Counted from the stretch's first letter, positions 1-8,614 are shown. The stretch: 40,490 nucleotides of DNA from Pseudobdellovibrionaceae bacterium (GCA_030591685.1 JAUVAX010000020.1:1-40490); one strand, 5' to 3'. The notes: generated by a model not told the origin, from the letters alone. Translations and numbers: made by a program.

Positions 1-2
1 CG

Positions 3-884
3 GTAGAAGCCCAAAAAAAATTAGGGCTTGAGGTGATGCAGGCCTTAGGCTTTGATTTTAACCACGGGCGACTTGATGAAAGCCATCATCCTTTTTGTGG
101 CGGAGTGCCTGAAGATGTGCGCGTCACCACTCGGTACAGTACTGATGAGTTTTTACCAAGCCTCATGGGCATTATCCACGAAACAGGCCATGCGCTTTAT
201 GAGCAAAATTTACCTAAAAACTGGCTCACTCAGCCCGTCGGTGCGGCCCGCAGTATGGGGCTACATGAGGGGCAGAGTTTATTGTTTGAAATGCAGGTGG
301 CCCACAGTGATGAGTTTATAGAGTTTTTAGCGCCGCTTATTCGAAAGCACTTTGAGTCGGCAGATAAAAACTACGACTGGAGTAATGAAAACTTAAAAGC
401 CCTTATTAACAAAGTTGAAAAGGGCTATATAAGAGTAGACGCTGATGAGGCTACCTATCCGGCCCATGTTATTTTAAGATTTGAACTAGAAAAGGCCCTC
501 ATCACAGGGGAGCTTAAGGTTAAGGACCTACCCTCGGCCTGGGATGAGAGGATGCAAAAATACCTAGGGCTCTCAACGGTAAATAATTTTACTGACGGGT
601 GCATGCAGGACGTTCACTGGCCGAGTGGGTCTTTTGGGTACTTTCCAAGTTACACCTTAGGGGCTATGAATGCGGCTCAGGCCTATAGCGTGGCTAAAAC
701 ACAAGATGTAAGCATAGCGCCCAGTATATCAAAAGGTGATTTTGAGCCCCTCAAGGCGTGGTTTATAAAAAACATTTGGTCAAAGGGGAGCTTGTTGTCT
801 ATTGATGATTTAATGAGCTCAGCAACGGGTGAAACCTTAAACCCTAAATACTTTTTAAATCATTTAACCACTAGGTATAAATAA
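3..884 (+). CDS. Carboxypeptidase Taq-like metallopeptidase (M32), 5' part missing
   Basis: This is the C-terminal part of an M32 zinc carboxypeptidase, which removes C-terminal residues from peptides, probably in the cytoplasm. The frame is open to the window edge, so the true start lies outside; about 293 residues are visible of a usual 500. The zinc motif HETGH is present in IIHETGHALYEQ, followed by the family block GLHEGQSLLFE (usually HESQS) and the upstream conserved stretch FDFNHGRLDESHHPF. It is followed after 3 bases by the DUF1653 gene, so the three first genes probably form one transcript. The family call is firm; substrate preference is unknown. Confidence 0.93.
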   Translation, partial: VEAQKKLGLEVMQALGFDFNHGRLDESHHPFCGGVPEDVRVTTRYSTDEFLPSLMGIIHETGHALYEQNLPKNWLTQPVGAARSMGLHEGQSLLFEMQVAHSDEFIEFLAPLIRKHFESADKNYDWSNENLKALINKVEKGYIRVDADEATYPAHVILRFELEKALITGELKVKDLPSAWDERMQKYLGLSTVNNFTDGCMQDVHWPSGSFGYFPSYTLGAMNAAQAYSVAKTQDVSIAPSISKGDFEPLKAWFIKNIWSKGSLLSIDDLMSSATGETLNPKYFLNHLTTRYK

Positions 885-887
885 ATT

Positions 888-1103
888 ATGAACGTTAAGC
901 CCGGTTTATATAAACACTATAAAGGTCAAAGCTACCAAGTTTTTAAGGTGGCCAAGCATTCTGAGACTCAAGAGGAGCTAGTGGTGTACCAGTGCCTTTA
1001 CGGGGACTACAGCTACTGGGTACGGCCAAAGAGTATGTTTTTAGAGTCTGTTAAAATTGACGGTCTATTAAAACCACGGTTTGAGTTTGTAGGTGAGTTA
1101 TGA
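888..1103 (+). CDS. DUF1653 small protein
   Basis: This 71-residue protein matches the DUF1653 pattern along its whole length: an N-terminal GLYKHYKG, a central HSET followed by [10 protein letters not shown], then YWVRPKSMF and a closing RFEFV. The family is widespread in bacteria and its biochemical role is not established. There is no signal peptide or membrane segment, so it is probably cytosolic. Its stop overlaps the start of the next gene by ATGA at 1100-1103, which suggests translational coupling with the S51-like peptidase. The function of the operon cannot be deduced. Confidence 0.85.
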   Translation: MNVKPGLYKHYKGQSYQVFKVAKHSETQEELVVYQCLYGDYSYWVRPKSMFLESVKIDGLLKPRFEFVGEL

Positions 1104-1780
1104 AGCCCAAAAATTTAAACTTAGTTTTATACTCAGGCGGTCAAACTCAAAGCAATAAAAAGCTCCACGGGGCACTATCTGACCTAGTGGGGGTTCAATC
1201 TAAAAAATCGCTCACTTATATACCCTATTGCTATGAGGGGTGTGAGGTGTACTTTAACCGGGCCAAAAAACGCTATTCGCGGTTTGGGTTTAACCAGTTT
1301 CACTGTGCGCCGGTGGATCGCCCGATGACAAAACCAGTATTAGAAAAAATGTTATCCTCAGACGTTATTTACCTCGCCGGTGGCAATACGTTTTATTTTC
1401 TTTATCACCTTAAAAAAAGTGGTGTACTGCCTAAGTTAAAAAACTATGCTCTTTCAGGGGGGTTACTGACGGGTTTAAGTGCTGGGGCTATAATTATGAC
1501 CCCACATATTGGTTTAGCCAGTTACCCTAGTTTTGATTGTGACGACAACGAGGTGGGGTTAAAAAAGCTAAACTCTTTAAACCTTGTTAACTTTGAGTTC
1601 TTTCCGCATTATAACTCGACCCATACACGCCTTAAGAACTCTTTAAAAAAGTACTCTCTTAAGGCTAAAAAAAATATTTTAGCCAGTCACGATGGCGGCG
1701 GAGTTGTGGTTGAAAACGGTAATAATCATCTTTTAGGACAAAACACTTTATTTGCTCAAGGGCAGTGTTACTCACTTTAA
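1100..1780 (+). CDS. Peptidase S51 (dipeptidase E-like) protein
   Basis: This 226-residue protein has the class I glutamine-amidotransferase-like fold signature of S51 serine peptidases. The nucleophile elbow GLSAGA places the catalytic serine at about residue 127. The segment [10 protein letters not shown] at about residue 91 is the usual oxyanion/substrate strand, and FPHYNSTH near residue 170 supplies a likely catalytic histidine. Family members include alpha-aspartyl dipeptidase PepE and cyanophycinase. PepE-like peptide hydrolysis is the better guess because the length matches (PepE is about 229 residues), but the substrate is inferred. It is translationally coupled to the preceding gene. 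Confidence 0.82.
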   Translation: MKPKNLNLVLYSGGQTQSNKKLHGALSDLVGVQSKKSLTYIPYCYEGCEVYFNRAKKRYSRFGFNQFHCAPVDRPMTKPVLEKMLSSDVIYLAGGNTFYFLYHLKKSGVLPKLKNYALSGGLLTGLSAGAIIMTPHIGLASYPSFDCDDNEVGLKKLNSLNLVNFEFFPHYNSTHTRLKNSLKKYSLKAKKNILASHDGGGVVVENGNNHLLGQNTLFAQGQCYSL

Positions 1781-1833
1781 TTTGTTTTATTTACTCATGA
1801 GTTTTTATAAATTCAATAAAAAGTATAAATCAA

Positions 1834-3540
1834 CTAAGGCAGAGCCGGGTTTAAGTTTTTAATACGAGCGGCAAAGGTAAAGTATTTTTTTGAACCATCG
1901 CTTTGAAGCTTAAAAGGACACACAAAACTCATGGGTTGGTATTGAGTGGCATCAAAAAACGGCAGAGCTTCAAAATTAGCGTACCCGAGACCATCAAAAT
2001 TATGATTGGTAGAGTTAAAGTCTGCTATTTTAGTAAACCCAAGCTGAGTTAAATTATTACAATACGTACCGCCATATATATTTTGGTAGTCACTCCAAGG
2101 GGCCCTAGCGCAAGGGGTAGTCGTGCATAAGGGGATAGGCTTTACAAAAAGGGAGACCCCATCAATGGCGCCTGTCATGTGAAACATAGAATCATTGATG
2201 TACTGCCATTGGTATTTAATTTTTCGATCACTTGTATTGACGGCATTAGCATTATAGCACGAGTTGCCTTCAGTGAGTTGGTAATCATCATTAGTTGGTA
2301 AACTGGAGCAAGGGGCATAGGTAAAATTATGGTCTTTAATTATTTGAAAGGGGCCATAAAAACCAGCACCAAGCCATTTGCCATACTGTAGATCATAGGG
2401 ATCAATGAGTATTCTGTTAACAAACGCCTTTTTGTTTCCCGAGTCAACGCAGGTGGTGACGACCTCTCCTCCATTAAGTCTGTAAACGTCAACAACGTTC
2501 ATATCAGCAGGGAACTCAGACCATTGTAGATGCCCCGACCCAAGCAGATCCTCCCAAAGTGTGCTGAGTAAATCTATAGCTCCTCCGCCACCATAGTGGC
2601 AGGCTTGTGCCTTTTCACCGCCGAGTTGAAGCTGTGTATAGTCCCCCCCAAAGAAGCCAAAAATAATATCTCCTCCGACACTTTTAGTTCGAATATTAGA
2701 GTCTATGTGACCTCTCCCCCAATAAAATCCAGGGTTAATGTATTTAGACATAGCTAAATCTCTACTCAGTGGTACGGCTCCTAAAGCTATCTCCTGTGAA
2801 AGGTCTTTGTAGTTTATATTGAGTGCTAGCCCAGTAGAGGCCAACTGGTACTCAAGTTCTACTCCATCAAAAGCTGTAAAGTTAAACCAGCCATTAAAAA
2901 TTTCACTGTAACCAACAGTCATAGTTTGTGTACTATTTGTGGGTTTAAAGATAACGTTCACTCGGTCCGTGTAGCCATGGCCGTAGCCGTTGATTAGAGT
3001 GCCTTGCGGGCCAAATGTACCGGTCCCTCCAAGTGCACCATTTACATACTGCCCTGTGATCAAGTTTTGTTTGAGCCCCGAGTCAGGAGCGCCAGCATCA
3101 GGCAGAGGGGTTTGAACGGTGGTGATTGTAATAGTTTGATCACCGGGCGAGAGAGTGGCTAAATCACCATCATTATCACCGTAAGAGTAAAAGGACCCTT
3201 TTGTGTCGTTGTGTGTCCAAATCTCTAAGTACTGAACCAATCGGTCTTCACCAGAAGGGACTTGGATAGTAATAGAATCAGGGGCTGTGCCTGAGTAGGC
3301 AGGGTTATTTCTTATGCAGTTAAGTCCGCATTTATCGCTCCAGGTCCGGATGATTTTATCTTCAATGCCCGGGCCTGAAATATTAATAAAAATATGAGAC
3401 CGAGCAGTGTTAGCGGCAAGGCTTGAGACTTTTTGCGATGAGGGTATGGGCAAGGTCACTTGAGTGGTTTCAACATCTCGGGTGCAGCCAATGAGGGCCG
3501 AAGCGCTAAGTAAATAAATAGAAGCTATTAAAATCCTCAT
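1834..3540 (-). CDS. Large surface or periplasmic lipoprotein, unknown function
   Basis: The 568-residue product starts with a short charged end, a hydrophobic stretch and a lipobox (SALIGC, Cys19), so it should be lipidated and exported. I recognise no enzyme domain. It is rich in Gly, Asn, Thr and aromatic residues, with a glycine-rich segment (GALGGTGTFGPQG) near residue 167 and about ten further cysteines, some paired closely (CGLNC, CTTTPC), suggesting a disulfide-stabilised beta-rich protein. The gene stands alone, convergent with the S51 gene. It could be an adhesin or structural surface protein; this is only a guess from composition. Confidence 0.75.
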   Translation of the reverse strand: MRILIASIYLLSASALIGCTRDVETTQVTLPIPSSQKVSSLAANTARSHIFINISGPGIEDKIIRTWSDKCGLNCIRNNPAYSGTAPDSITIQVPSGEDRLVQYLEIWTHNDTKGSFYSYGDNDGDLATLSPGDQTITITTVQTPLPDAGAPDSGLKQNLITGQYVNGALGGTGTFGPQGTLINGYGHGYTDRVNVIFKPTNSTQTMTVGYSEIFNGWFNFTAFDGVELEYQLASTGLALNINYKDLSQEIALGAVPLSRDLAMSKYINPGFYWGRGHIDSNIRTKSVGGDIIFGFFGGDYTQLQLGGEKAQACHYGGGGAIDLLSTLWEDLLGSGHLQWSEFPADMNVVDVYRLNGGEVVTTCVDSGNKKAFVNRILIDPYDLQYGKWLGAGFYGPFQIIKDHNFTYAPCSSLPTNDDYQLTEGNSCYNANAVNTSDRKIKYQWQYINDSMFHMTGAIDGVSLFVKPIPLCTTTPCARAPWSDYQNIYGGTYCNNLTQLGFTKIADFNSTNHNFDGLGYANFEALPFFDATQYQPMSFVCPFKLQSDGSKKYFTFAARIKNLNPALP

Positions 3541-4197
3541 ATTCAGCCAACGTCCTTAATATGTGAGTACAAAAAACCTATCAAAAACTTGTCGGCAGGC
3601 TGGACTAAAGTCTAAAGTCGACTTTTTCACTGTAACTGTATTTAAATAGGACAACGAGGACTCAGTTGCTCTTTAAGTCTTATGAGCCTCTTATTAAATC
3701 GCTTTTGTTGGGGCAGAGTTAACGAATATTTAATTTGAGTTGGGCTCGGCAGGCACCTAACAGACTCCTGAATAAGAGGGCCCTGTAAGCAGAATGTAAG
3801 AATTATACCCTAAGTCCATTATGGACCATTTTTGTCTGGGCCCTATCAAAAAAAGTAACACCTGTGAGAACTTAAGTAAAAACCGTGAGTTACATGTTGA
3901 CCCTTAAGAAATCAGGCTCTGAATACAGGGGTTTCTGCAGGGGGGGATTGTTAAAATTTCCATTAAGGGGCTAGGGGGATGGCTCAAGTGAGTTGTACAG
4001 GCAGTAGACGGGCAAAAAAGTTGGCACATCTGTTGCTTTGTACTAAAGACATATCCCCCTTGGCGGCCTGGACCCCCCCCCCTCTTTACCCCCAGGTCGT
4101 CATTTTTTTTGCCTTAAAGCTACATATTCAAATTTTAAACGAGATTTATAAGGCGTTAAGTCGCGCTTTTAAAAGCTAGCCTACTCGAAGGCTTAAA
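3541..4197. other. Gene-poor 657-bp interval with palindromes and G/C runs
   Basis: No convincing coding sequence lies here. Visible structure includes a perfect 12-bp palindrome AAAGTCGACTTT (3614-3625), a G7 run (3940-3946), a C10 run (4073-4082), the palindrome GCTTTTAAAAGC (4165-4176), and a perfectly complementary pair AGGGGGAT (3973-3980) and ATCCCCCT (4053-4060) enclosing about 70 bases. These could belong to a noncoding RNA or to the regulatory regions of the two flanking divergent genes. It does not match any riboswitch, tmRNA, RNase P or SRP RNA core that I could recognise. Confidence 0.4.
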
Positions 4198-4218
4198 ATA
4201 TTAATAAACTATTAATAT
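4198..4218 (+). promoter_or_regulatory. 21-bp AT palindrome abutting the amidase start
   Basis: ATATTAATA, a 3-base centre AAC, and TATTAATAT form a perfect 9-bp inverted repeat ending one base before the ATG. It occupies the position where a ribosome binding site should be. It may be an operator overlapping a promoter, or an RNA hairpin that hides the start codon. No Shine-Dalgarno motif is visible. Confidence 0.5.
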
Positions 4219-4953
4219 ATGGTTCAATTTGCAGTTTTTTTACTATTAGTTTTCAGCTCTCCTTTGAGCCATGGGTATCATATAGTTATTGATCCAGGGC
4301 ATGGAGGCTCTGATCGGGGGGCCACCAATAGGTCAACCAATGAGTCAGAGCTCACCCTAAAAATGACCCATAAGCTTGTCAGAGGCCTTAGAAATAAAGG
4401 TTTTAAAGTCACCCTAACAAGAAAGGGCAACCAAAACCTAAGCCTTCAAGCCCGAGTTGAAATCGCTAACAGCGTAAAGGCTGATTTGTTGGTAAGTATA
4501 CACGCCAACTCTTCAGTGGATAAAAGGGCAAAAGGCGCTGAGTTTTACTTTCAAAACCAGCTCGATGCCGACGAAGAGTCTATGTTTTTAGCCAGCCGAG
4601 AAAACCAAAACTCTAAGCCCGCTTTAATAAATAGTGATGACAAGCATTCAAGCACTATTGACCACATTTTGGGCGACATGAAGCGGACCTATAATATTTA
4701 CCTCAGCTCAGAGTTATCTAAAAAATTAGCGCTTAACTGGAAAGGGCAAAAAAAGAGCAAACTCAACCTTATTAAACAAGCTCCGTTTTATGTGATTAAA
4801 AACTCAAATATGCCCTCTGTGCTCGTTGAGTTGGGGTATTTAAGCCATAATTTTGAGTCAAAAAAACTGACTCAAAGCAAATATCAAAATATTATGGTGA
4901 GCAGTATTATTAAAGCAATCGTTGACTACAAAAAACAAATCGACAACAACTAA
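4219..4953 (+). CDS. N-acetylmuramoyl-L-alanine amidase (Amidase_3)
   Basis: This 244-residue enzyme cleaves the amide between MurNAc and the stem peptide of peptidoglycan. A signal peptide of about 18 residues (hydrophobic AVFLLLVF) directs export. Zinc ligands are visible: His28 in IDPGHGG, Glu42 in NESEL, His95 in SIHANSS; the catalytic Glu is in VLVELGYLSH near residue 205. There is no AMIN or LysM domain, so it is a minimal catalytic form like AmiA. The upstream in-frame TAA at 4213 fixes ATG 4219 as the earliest start. It leads a group with rph 33 bases downstream, although their functions are unrelated. Confidence 0.92.
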   Translation: MVQFAVFLLLVFSSPLSHGYHIVIDPGHGGSDRGATNRSTNESELTLKMTHKLVRGLRNKGFKVTLTRKGNQNLSLQARVEIANSVKADLLVSIHANSSVDKRAKGAEFYFQNQLDADEESMFLASRENQNSKPALINSDDKHSSTIDHILGDMKRTYNIYLSSELSKKLALNWKGQKKSKLNLIKQAPFYVIKNSNMPSVLVELGYLSHNFESKKLTQSKYQNIMVSSIIKAIVDYKKQIDNN

Positions 4954-4986
4954 GCCCACAAACTAAAACAAATATATGGAGTTATT

Positions 4987-5709
4987 ATGCGCACAGATGG
5001 CCGTAAGAGTGATGAGTTACGCTCAGTTGAAATTATACCTGATTTTTGTAAATACGCTGAGGGCAGTGCTTTAGTAAAATTCGGAAACACTCACGTTTTA
5101 TGCACGGCAACAACTGATGAGTCCACCCCTAAATTTTTGCAAGGCAGTGGGCAAGGGTGGGTCACAGCAGAGTACGGCATGCTCCCTCGCTCTACACATA
5201 CCCGAATACGTAGAGATCGAGCGGCCAATAGTGGTCGTACTCAAGAAATCTCAAGGCTCATTGGGCGAAGCCTAAGGTCAGCCATGGATTTAAAAACTTT
5301 AGGTGAAAGGCAGATCACTATAGATTGTGATGTCATACAGGCCGATGGCGGCACAAGAACTGCGGCCATCACAGGTGGTTTTGTGGCTCTAGCTATGGCG
5401 ACAGAGTTTTTGCAAAAACAACGTAAACTTAAAGACAACCCATTAAAAAGATACATTAGCGCCATTAGTGCTGGGATTTTTAAGCAAGAGGCTATTTTAG
5501 ACTTAAACTACGATGAAGACTCAAATATAGAAACAGACATGAACTTTGTCATGGACGGCTCTGGTGAGTTTATTGAAATTCAGGGCACTGCAGAGGGCGT
5601 CCCCTTTACTCAGCCACAGCTTAACAGCATGATTGAGCTGGCAGACAAGGGCTGTAAAGAGCTACTTTTAAAACAACAAGAGCTCATAGGGCATTACTTT
5701 TCACTTTAG
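4987..5709 (+). CDS. rph: Ribonuclease PH
   Basis: RNase PH is a phosphorolytic 3'-to-5' exoribonuclease that trims tRNA 3' ends. The 240-residue length is typical (about 238). Signature segments are present in order: [11 protein letters not shown] at the start, [14 protein letters not shown] around residues 58-71, GRSLRSAMD, and [19 protein letters not shown] around residues 111-129, which contains the acidic catalytic residues. It lies between the amidase and rdgB genes with short gaps, and rph-rdgB adjacency is common in bacteria. The assignment is secure. Confidence 0.97.
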   Translation: MRTDGRKSDELRSVEIIPDFCKYAEGSALVKFGNTHVLCTATTDESTPKFLQGSGQGWVTAEYGMLPRSTHTRIRRDRAANSGRTQEISRLIGRSLRSAMDLKTLGERQITIDCDVIQADGGTRTAAITGGFVALAMATEFLQKQRKLKDNPLKRYISAISAGIFKQEAILDLNYDEDSNIETDMNFVMDGSGEFIEIQGTAEGVPFTQPQLNSMIELADKGCKELLLKQQELIGHYFSL

Positions 5710-5727
5710 CTTAGGGGTAGGCGTTTA

Positions 5728-6321
5728 ATGGAGCTCTGGGTAGCAACAACCAATAAAGGTAAAGTGACAGAGTTTAAATCACTACTGGGTGATTTAGGCA
5801 TAGAAATTAAAACACTCAAAGACCTGCCGAATTACTACTCCCCTGAAGAGACAGGCACTACTTTTGCCGAAAACGCATGGATTAAAGCCCACGCCCTTAA
5901 AGCCCTTAAACCAGATGCTTTTATTTGCGCTGAAGATAGCGGGCTAGAGGTGACGGGGCTTAATAATTTACCAGGGGTTCATTCGGCCCGGTATGCTGGT
6001 GATAAGGCTTCAGATGCCATGAATAACGATAAAGTTTTAAAAATGGTCAACATGAGGACCCCTCAAAATAGAGAGGCTCAGTTTAAGTGTGCGTTGGCTT
6101 TTATAGATCCTAAGGGCTATGAAAATTTATTTGAGGGCACTGTAGAAGGGGCCATATCTAAAAAGTTAAGTGGTACAGAGGGCTTTGGATACGACTGTTG
6201 CTTTATACCCACTGGTAAAGAGCAAACCTTTGCCGAGCTGGGGCTTGTGTATAAAAATAAAGTATCACATAGGTCACAGGCTATTAAAAAATTTCGTGAA
6301 TATTTAAAATCAATAGTTTAA
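5728..6321 (+). CDS. rdgB: XTP/dITP pyrophosphatase (RdgB/HAM1)
   Basis: This house-cleaning enzyme hydrolyses non-canonical purine nucleoside triphosphates (XTP, dITP, ITP) to monophosphates so they do not enter nucleic acids. The 197 residues contain the N-terminal TTNKGKVTEF loop, the acidic EDSGLEV motif, PGVHSARYAG, and GFGYDCCFIP. The last motif is usually GFGYDPIF, so two residues after the Asp differ; this may be neutral. SHR near the C-terminus is the conserved base-binding element. It follows rph by 18 bases, in the same probable operon. Confidence 0.95.
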   Translation: MELWVATTNKGKVTEFKSLLGDLGIEIKTLKDLPNYYSPEETGTTFAENAWIKAHALKALKPDAFICAEDSGLEVTGLNNLPGVHSARYAGDKASDAMNNDKVLKMVNMRTPQNREAQFKCALAFIDPKGYENLFEGTVEGAISKKLSGTEGFGYDCCFIPTGKEQTFAELGLVYKNKVSHRSQAIKKFREYLKSIV

Positions 6322-6347
6322 TTTTTTAAAAAGCATTAAGAGTTTTT

Positions 6348-6695
6348 TTAAGAGAGCTTACTAGGGGAGTCCACAATAGTTATGCTCTTCAACGAGGCGT
6401 AGATGCCAATTTGTTTTGTTATTTTTTCAGAGGGGCGAATCAGTGCAAGCGCGCCCCCTTTTAGCATCAACTTATCTGCCAATTGAGCTATATATATAAT
6501 GCTCATAAGGCTTAAAAACCGAGTCGAATTAAAGTCATAGGCCAACCATCTTTGGCCGTCTGAGTAAAGCTCTTCAGAGGCCACTTTAAACTCCTCAAAG
6601 TTAAAGGCATCAATCCGCTCAGGGGCATTTTGAATAGACCAGTTGATTTGACCTTTAGGTGAGTTTTTCTTTGTTTTTTGAAGATTTATATCCAT
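6348..6695 (-). CDS. STAS-domain protein (anti-sigma-antagonist-like)
   Basis: The 115-residue protein resembles a stand-alone STAS domain. The segment YDFNSTRFLSLMSIIYIAQL at residues 53-72 aligns with the LDLS-hhDSSGhxxL phosphorylation loop of SpoIIAA-type proteins, followed by KGGALALIRPSEKITKQIG, the usual GGxLxLxxPSxxVxxxLxxxGL block. The Asp-Ser target pair is replaced by Leu-Ser (FLSLMS), so phosphorylation may use the serine or may be lost. The role, regulating an anti-sigma or partner kinase, is inferred from the family. It is convergent with rdgB and appears to be transcribed without a leader. Confidence 0.65.
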   Translation of the reverse strand: MDINLQKTKKNSPKGQINWSIQNAPERIDAFNFEEFKVASEELYSDGQRWLAYDFNSTRFLSLMSIIYIAQLADKLMLKGGALALIRPSEKITKQIGIYASLKSITIVDSPSKLS

Positions 6696-6732
6696 ATAAA
6701 AATTATATTGGATGACACTCTAGGGATGTCAA
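6696..6732 (-). promoter_or_regulatory. Candidate promoter of the STAS gene, leaderless transcript
   Basis: On the - strand TTGACA (6732-6727) and TATAAT (6707-6702) are both consensus, separated by 19 bases; AATATA at 6709-6704 would give 17. Only six bases lie between TATAAT and the ATG at 6695, so transcription should start at or next to the start codon. No Shine-Dalgarno motif fits. TGACA-N9-TGTCA (6731-6713) overlaps the -35 and spacer and may be an operator. Confidence 0.55.
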
Positions 6733-6939
6733 TATTGAGTCTTAAAAGGTCGGGGTAATGTTAACAATTGCTCCTATTTTTGGAGGTTCGTCGGGGCTGA
6801 TGTCATTGAGTTTAAAAAACTTTTAGCCACTTAAGTGTTTAGCTACTTATAGGGGGAGCGTGAAAAAAAAAGAATTTGGCATTAATTCAGAGTTAAATCA
6901 CTAGACTTTTATAAGGGGTTATTATAAAAAATCACCACT

Positions 6940-7884
6940 ATGCGTGAGTTAAAAATATTTTCAGGTAATTCGGTACCCAGTTTCGCTCAAAATGTGGCTG
7001 ATAATTTAGGTGTTGAGCTGGGGCAAAGCAACGTGGCTCAGTTTGCTGATGGCGAAATAATGGTTGAGATTAACGAAAGCGTAAGGGGGGCAGATGTGTA
7101 CGTTATACAGAGCACCTGCCCACCAGCGAATCAAAACTACATGGAGCTGTTTATCACTCTTGACGCTCTGAGGCGAGCTTCGGCAAACTCTATCACAGCA
7201 GTGATCCCCTATTATGGTTATGCGAGACAAGATCGCAAAGTGGCCCCTCGGGCTCCAATTTCGGCAAAATGTGTGGCCGATTTACTGACGACTTCAGGGG
7301 CGGACCGTATATTAACTGTCGATTTACACTCAGCTCAAATACAGGGCTTTTTTAACTGCCCTGTGGACCATTTATTTGCAATCCCTACAATGGCACGAAC
7401 CTGGCGTGAAAAATATGGCTTTGGTGATGACTACTGTGTTGTGAGCCCAGATGCTGGTGGTGTTGAGCGCGCCAGAGCCTTTGCTAAAAGGATAGAATCC
7501 CCTATTGCCATTATTGATAAGCGCCGCACGGGCCCTAATGAGGCCAAAGCTCTGCATTTAATTGGAGATGTGAGAAACAAAATTGCCATTATTGTAGATG
7601 ATATGATAGACACTGGTGGAACCTTAGTGCAGGCCGTTGATAGCTTGATTGAAAATGGTGCAAAAAAAGTTTTTGCAGTCTGTACACACCCTGTTTTTTC
7701 AGGGCCCGCTATTGGCCGAATTAACGAAAGCAAGATTGAGAAGGTTCTGGTTACGGACACCATACCTCTTTCAGAGCAAGGTAAGGCGAGTAGCAAGGTA
7801 GAAGTTGTAAGTGTTGCCCCTGTTGTGGCAGAGGCGATTAAACGAATTTACTCTCACGAGTCTGTAACGTCATTATTTGGCTAA
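6940..7884 (+). CDS. prs: Ribose-phosphate pyrophosphokinase
   Basis: This enzyme makes PRPP from ribose 5-phosphate and ATP for nucleotide, His, Trp and NAD synthesis. The 314 residues begin with the conserved KIFSGNSVP and contain YYGYARQDRK (ATP loop), the DLHSAQIQGFF stretch, VVSPDAGGVERAR, and the PRPP-binding loop IVDDMIDTGGT. The start is set by homology; no good ribosome binding site precedes it (AAGGGG is 22 bases upstream), so translation may be weakly initiated or leaderless. It heads prs-rplY-pth-ychF, an order common in bacteria. Confidence 0.97.
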   Translation: MRELKIFSGNSVPSFAQNVADNLGVELGQSNVAQFADGEIMVEINESVRGADVYVIQSTCPPANQNYMELFITLDALRRASANSITAVIPYYGYARQDRKVAPRAPISAKCVADLLTTSGADRILTVDLHSAQIQGFFNCPVDHLFAIPTMARTWREKYGFGDDYCVVSPDAGGVERARAFAKRIESPIAIIDKRRTGPNEAKALHLIGDVRNKIAIIVDDMIDTGGTLVQAVDSLIENGAKKVFAVCTHPVFSGPAIGRINESKIEKVLVTDTIPLSEQGKASSKVEVVSVAPVVAEAIKRIYSHESVTSLFG

Positions 7885-7931
7885 GTACAATTTTTGAGAA
7901 TTAAAATAAAAAAGAACAAGAGGAAGCTATA

Positions 7932-8588
7932 ATGAGTACAAAAAATGAAATCACTGCATATTCAAGAGTAACGGGCCGAGGAAACTCTCGTGGATTACGA
8001 AAAGACAAACTCATACCGGCTGTAATCTACGGGCCAAAAACTGAAAATATTAACCTCAGTATTGGGCAAAATGAAGCGGTTAAGTACACAGGCTACGGTT
8101 TTGAAAATACAATTTTTACTTTTAAATCAGACGATAAAAAAATTAATAATATTAAAGTTCTTGTAAAAGACGTAGATAAACACGGGTTAACTCACTTACC
8201 GGTGCATATTGATTTTTACTCACCAGACATGACTCAAACGGTAAAAGTAAACGTTGAGGTTCGGTTTGAAGGTAAAGCTGCGGGTTTAGCCGAAGGCGGA
8301 CTGTTTAACATTACTAAAAGAGATATTGAAGTTGAGTGTTTACCTAATGAGATCCCTGAGTTTTTAACAGTAGATGTTTCGGGCTTAGCCCTTAACCAGT
8401 CGTTACATGTTTCAGATGCTGTGATCCCTGAGGGAGTTAAACTTATAACTTCGTCTACAGAGGCCATTGCTAACTGTACACTGTTGGCTGAAGAGGCTGA
8501 ACCAGTTGCGGCTGAAGTTGACGCGGCAGCCCCTGCTGAAGGTGCCGCCCCTGCTGACGCTGGAAAAGCTGAAGAACCAAAAAAATAA
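7932..8588 (+). CDS. rplY: 50S ribosomal protein bL25 (long CTC/TL5 form)
   Basis: bL25 binds 5S rRNA in the large ribosomal subunit. This 218-residue copy is the long form with an N-terminal L25 domain (residues 1-95, with the RVTGRGNSRGLRK start) and a C-terminal TL5/CTC beta domain (residues 100-185, containing PEGVKLI), ending in an Ala/Glu/Pro-rich acidic tail. A purine-rich site AAGAGGAAG precedes the ATG. It sits 47 bases after prs and 26 bases before pth, the usual order, so all four genes are probably co-transcribed. Confidence 0.95.
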   Translation: MSTKNEITAYSRVTGRGNSRGLRKDKLIPAVIYGPKTENINLSIGQNEAVKYTGYGFENTIFTFKSDDKKINNIKVLVKDVDKHGLTHLPVHIDFYSPDMTQTVKVNVEVRFEGKAAGLAEGGLFNITKRDIEVECLPNEIPEFLTVDVSGLALNQSLHVSDAVIPEGVKLITSSTEAIANCTLLAEEAEPVAAEVDAAAPAEGAAPADAGKAEEPKK

Positions 8589-8614
8589 TAAACTAAAAAA
8601 GGCTTTAAGCACAT

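Noticed and set aside
3920-4100. Possible c-di-GMP, cobalamin or other riboswitch before the amidase gene
   Set aside because: No conserved core sequence of a riboswitch class that I know is present. I kept only a generic structured-region note.
3979-4179. 66-codon open frame in the gap before the amidase gene
   Set aside because: It translates a C10 run into a row of prolines, has no ribosome binding site or recognisable motif, and covers palindromic noncoding-looking sequence.
7431-7796. 121-codon frame antisense to prs
   Set aside because: prs is highly conserved in this region and the antisense product has no motif.
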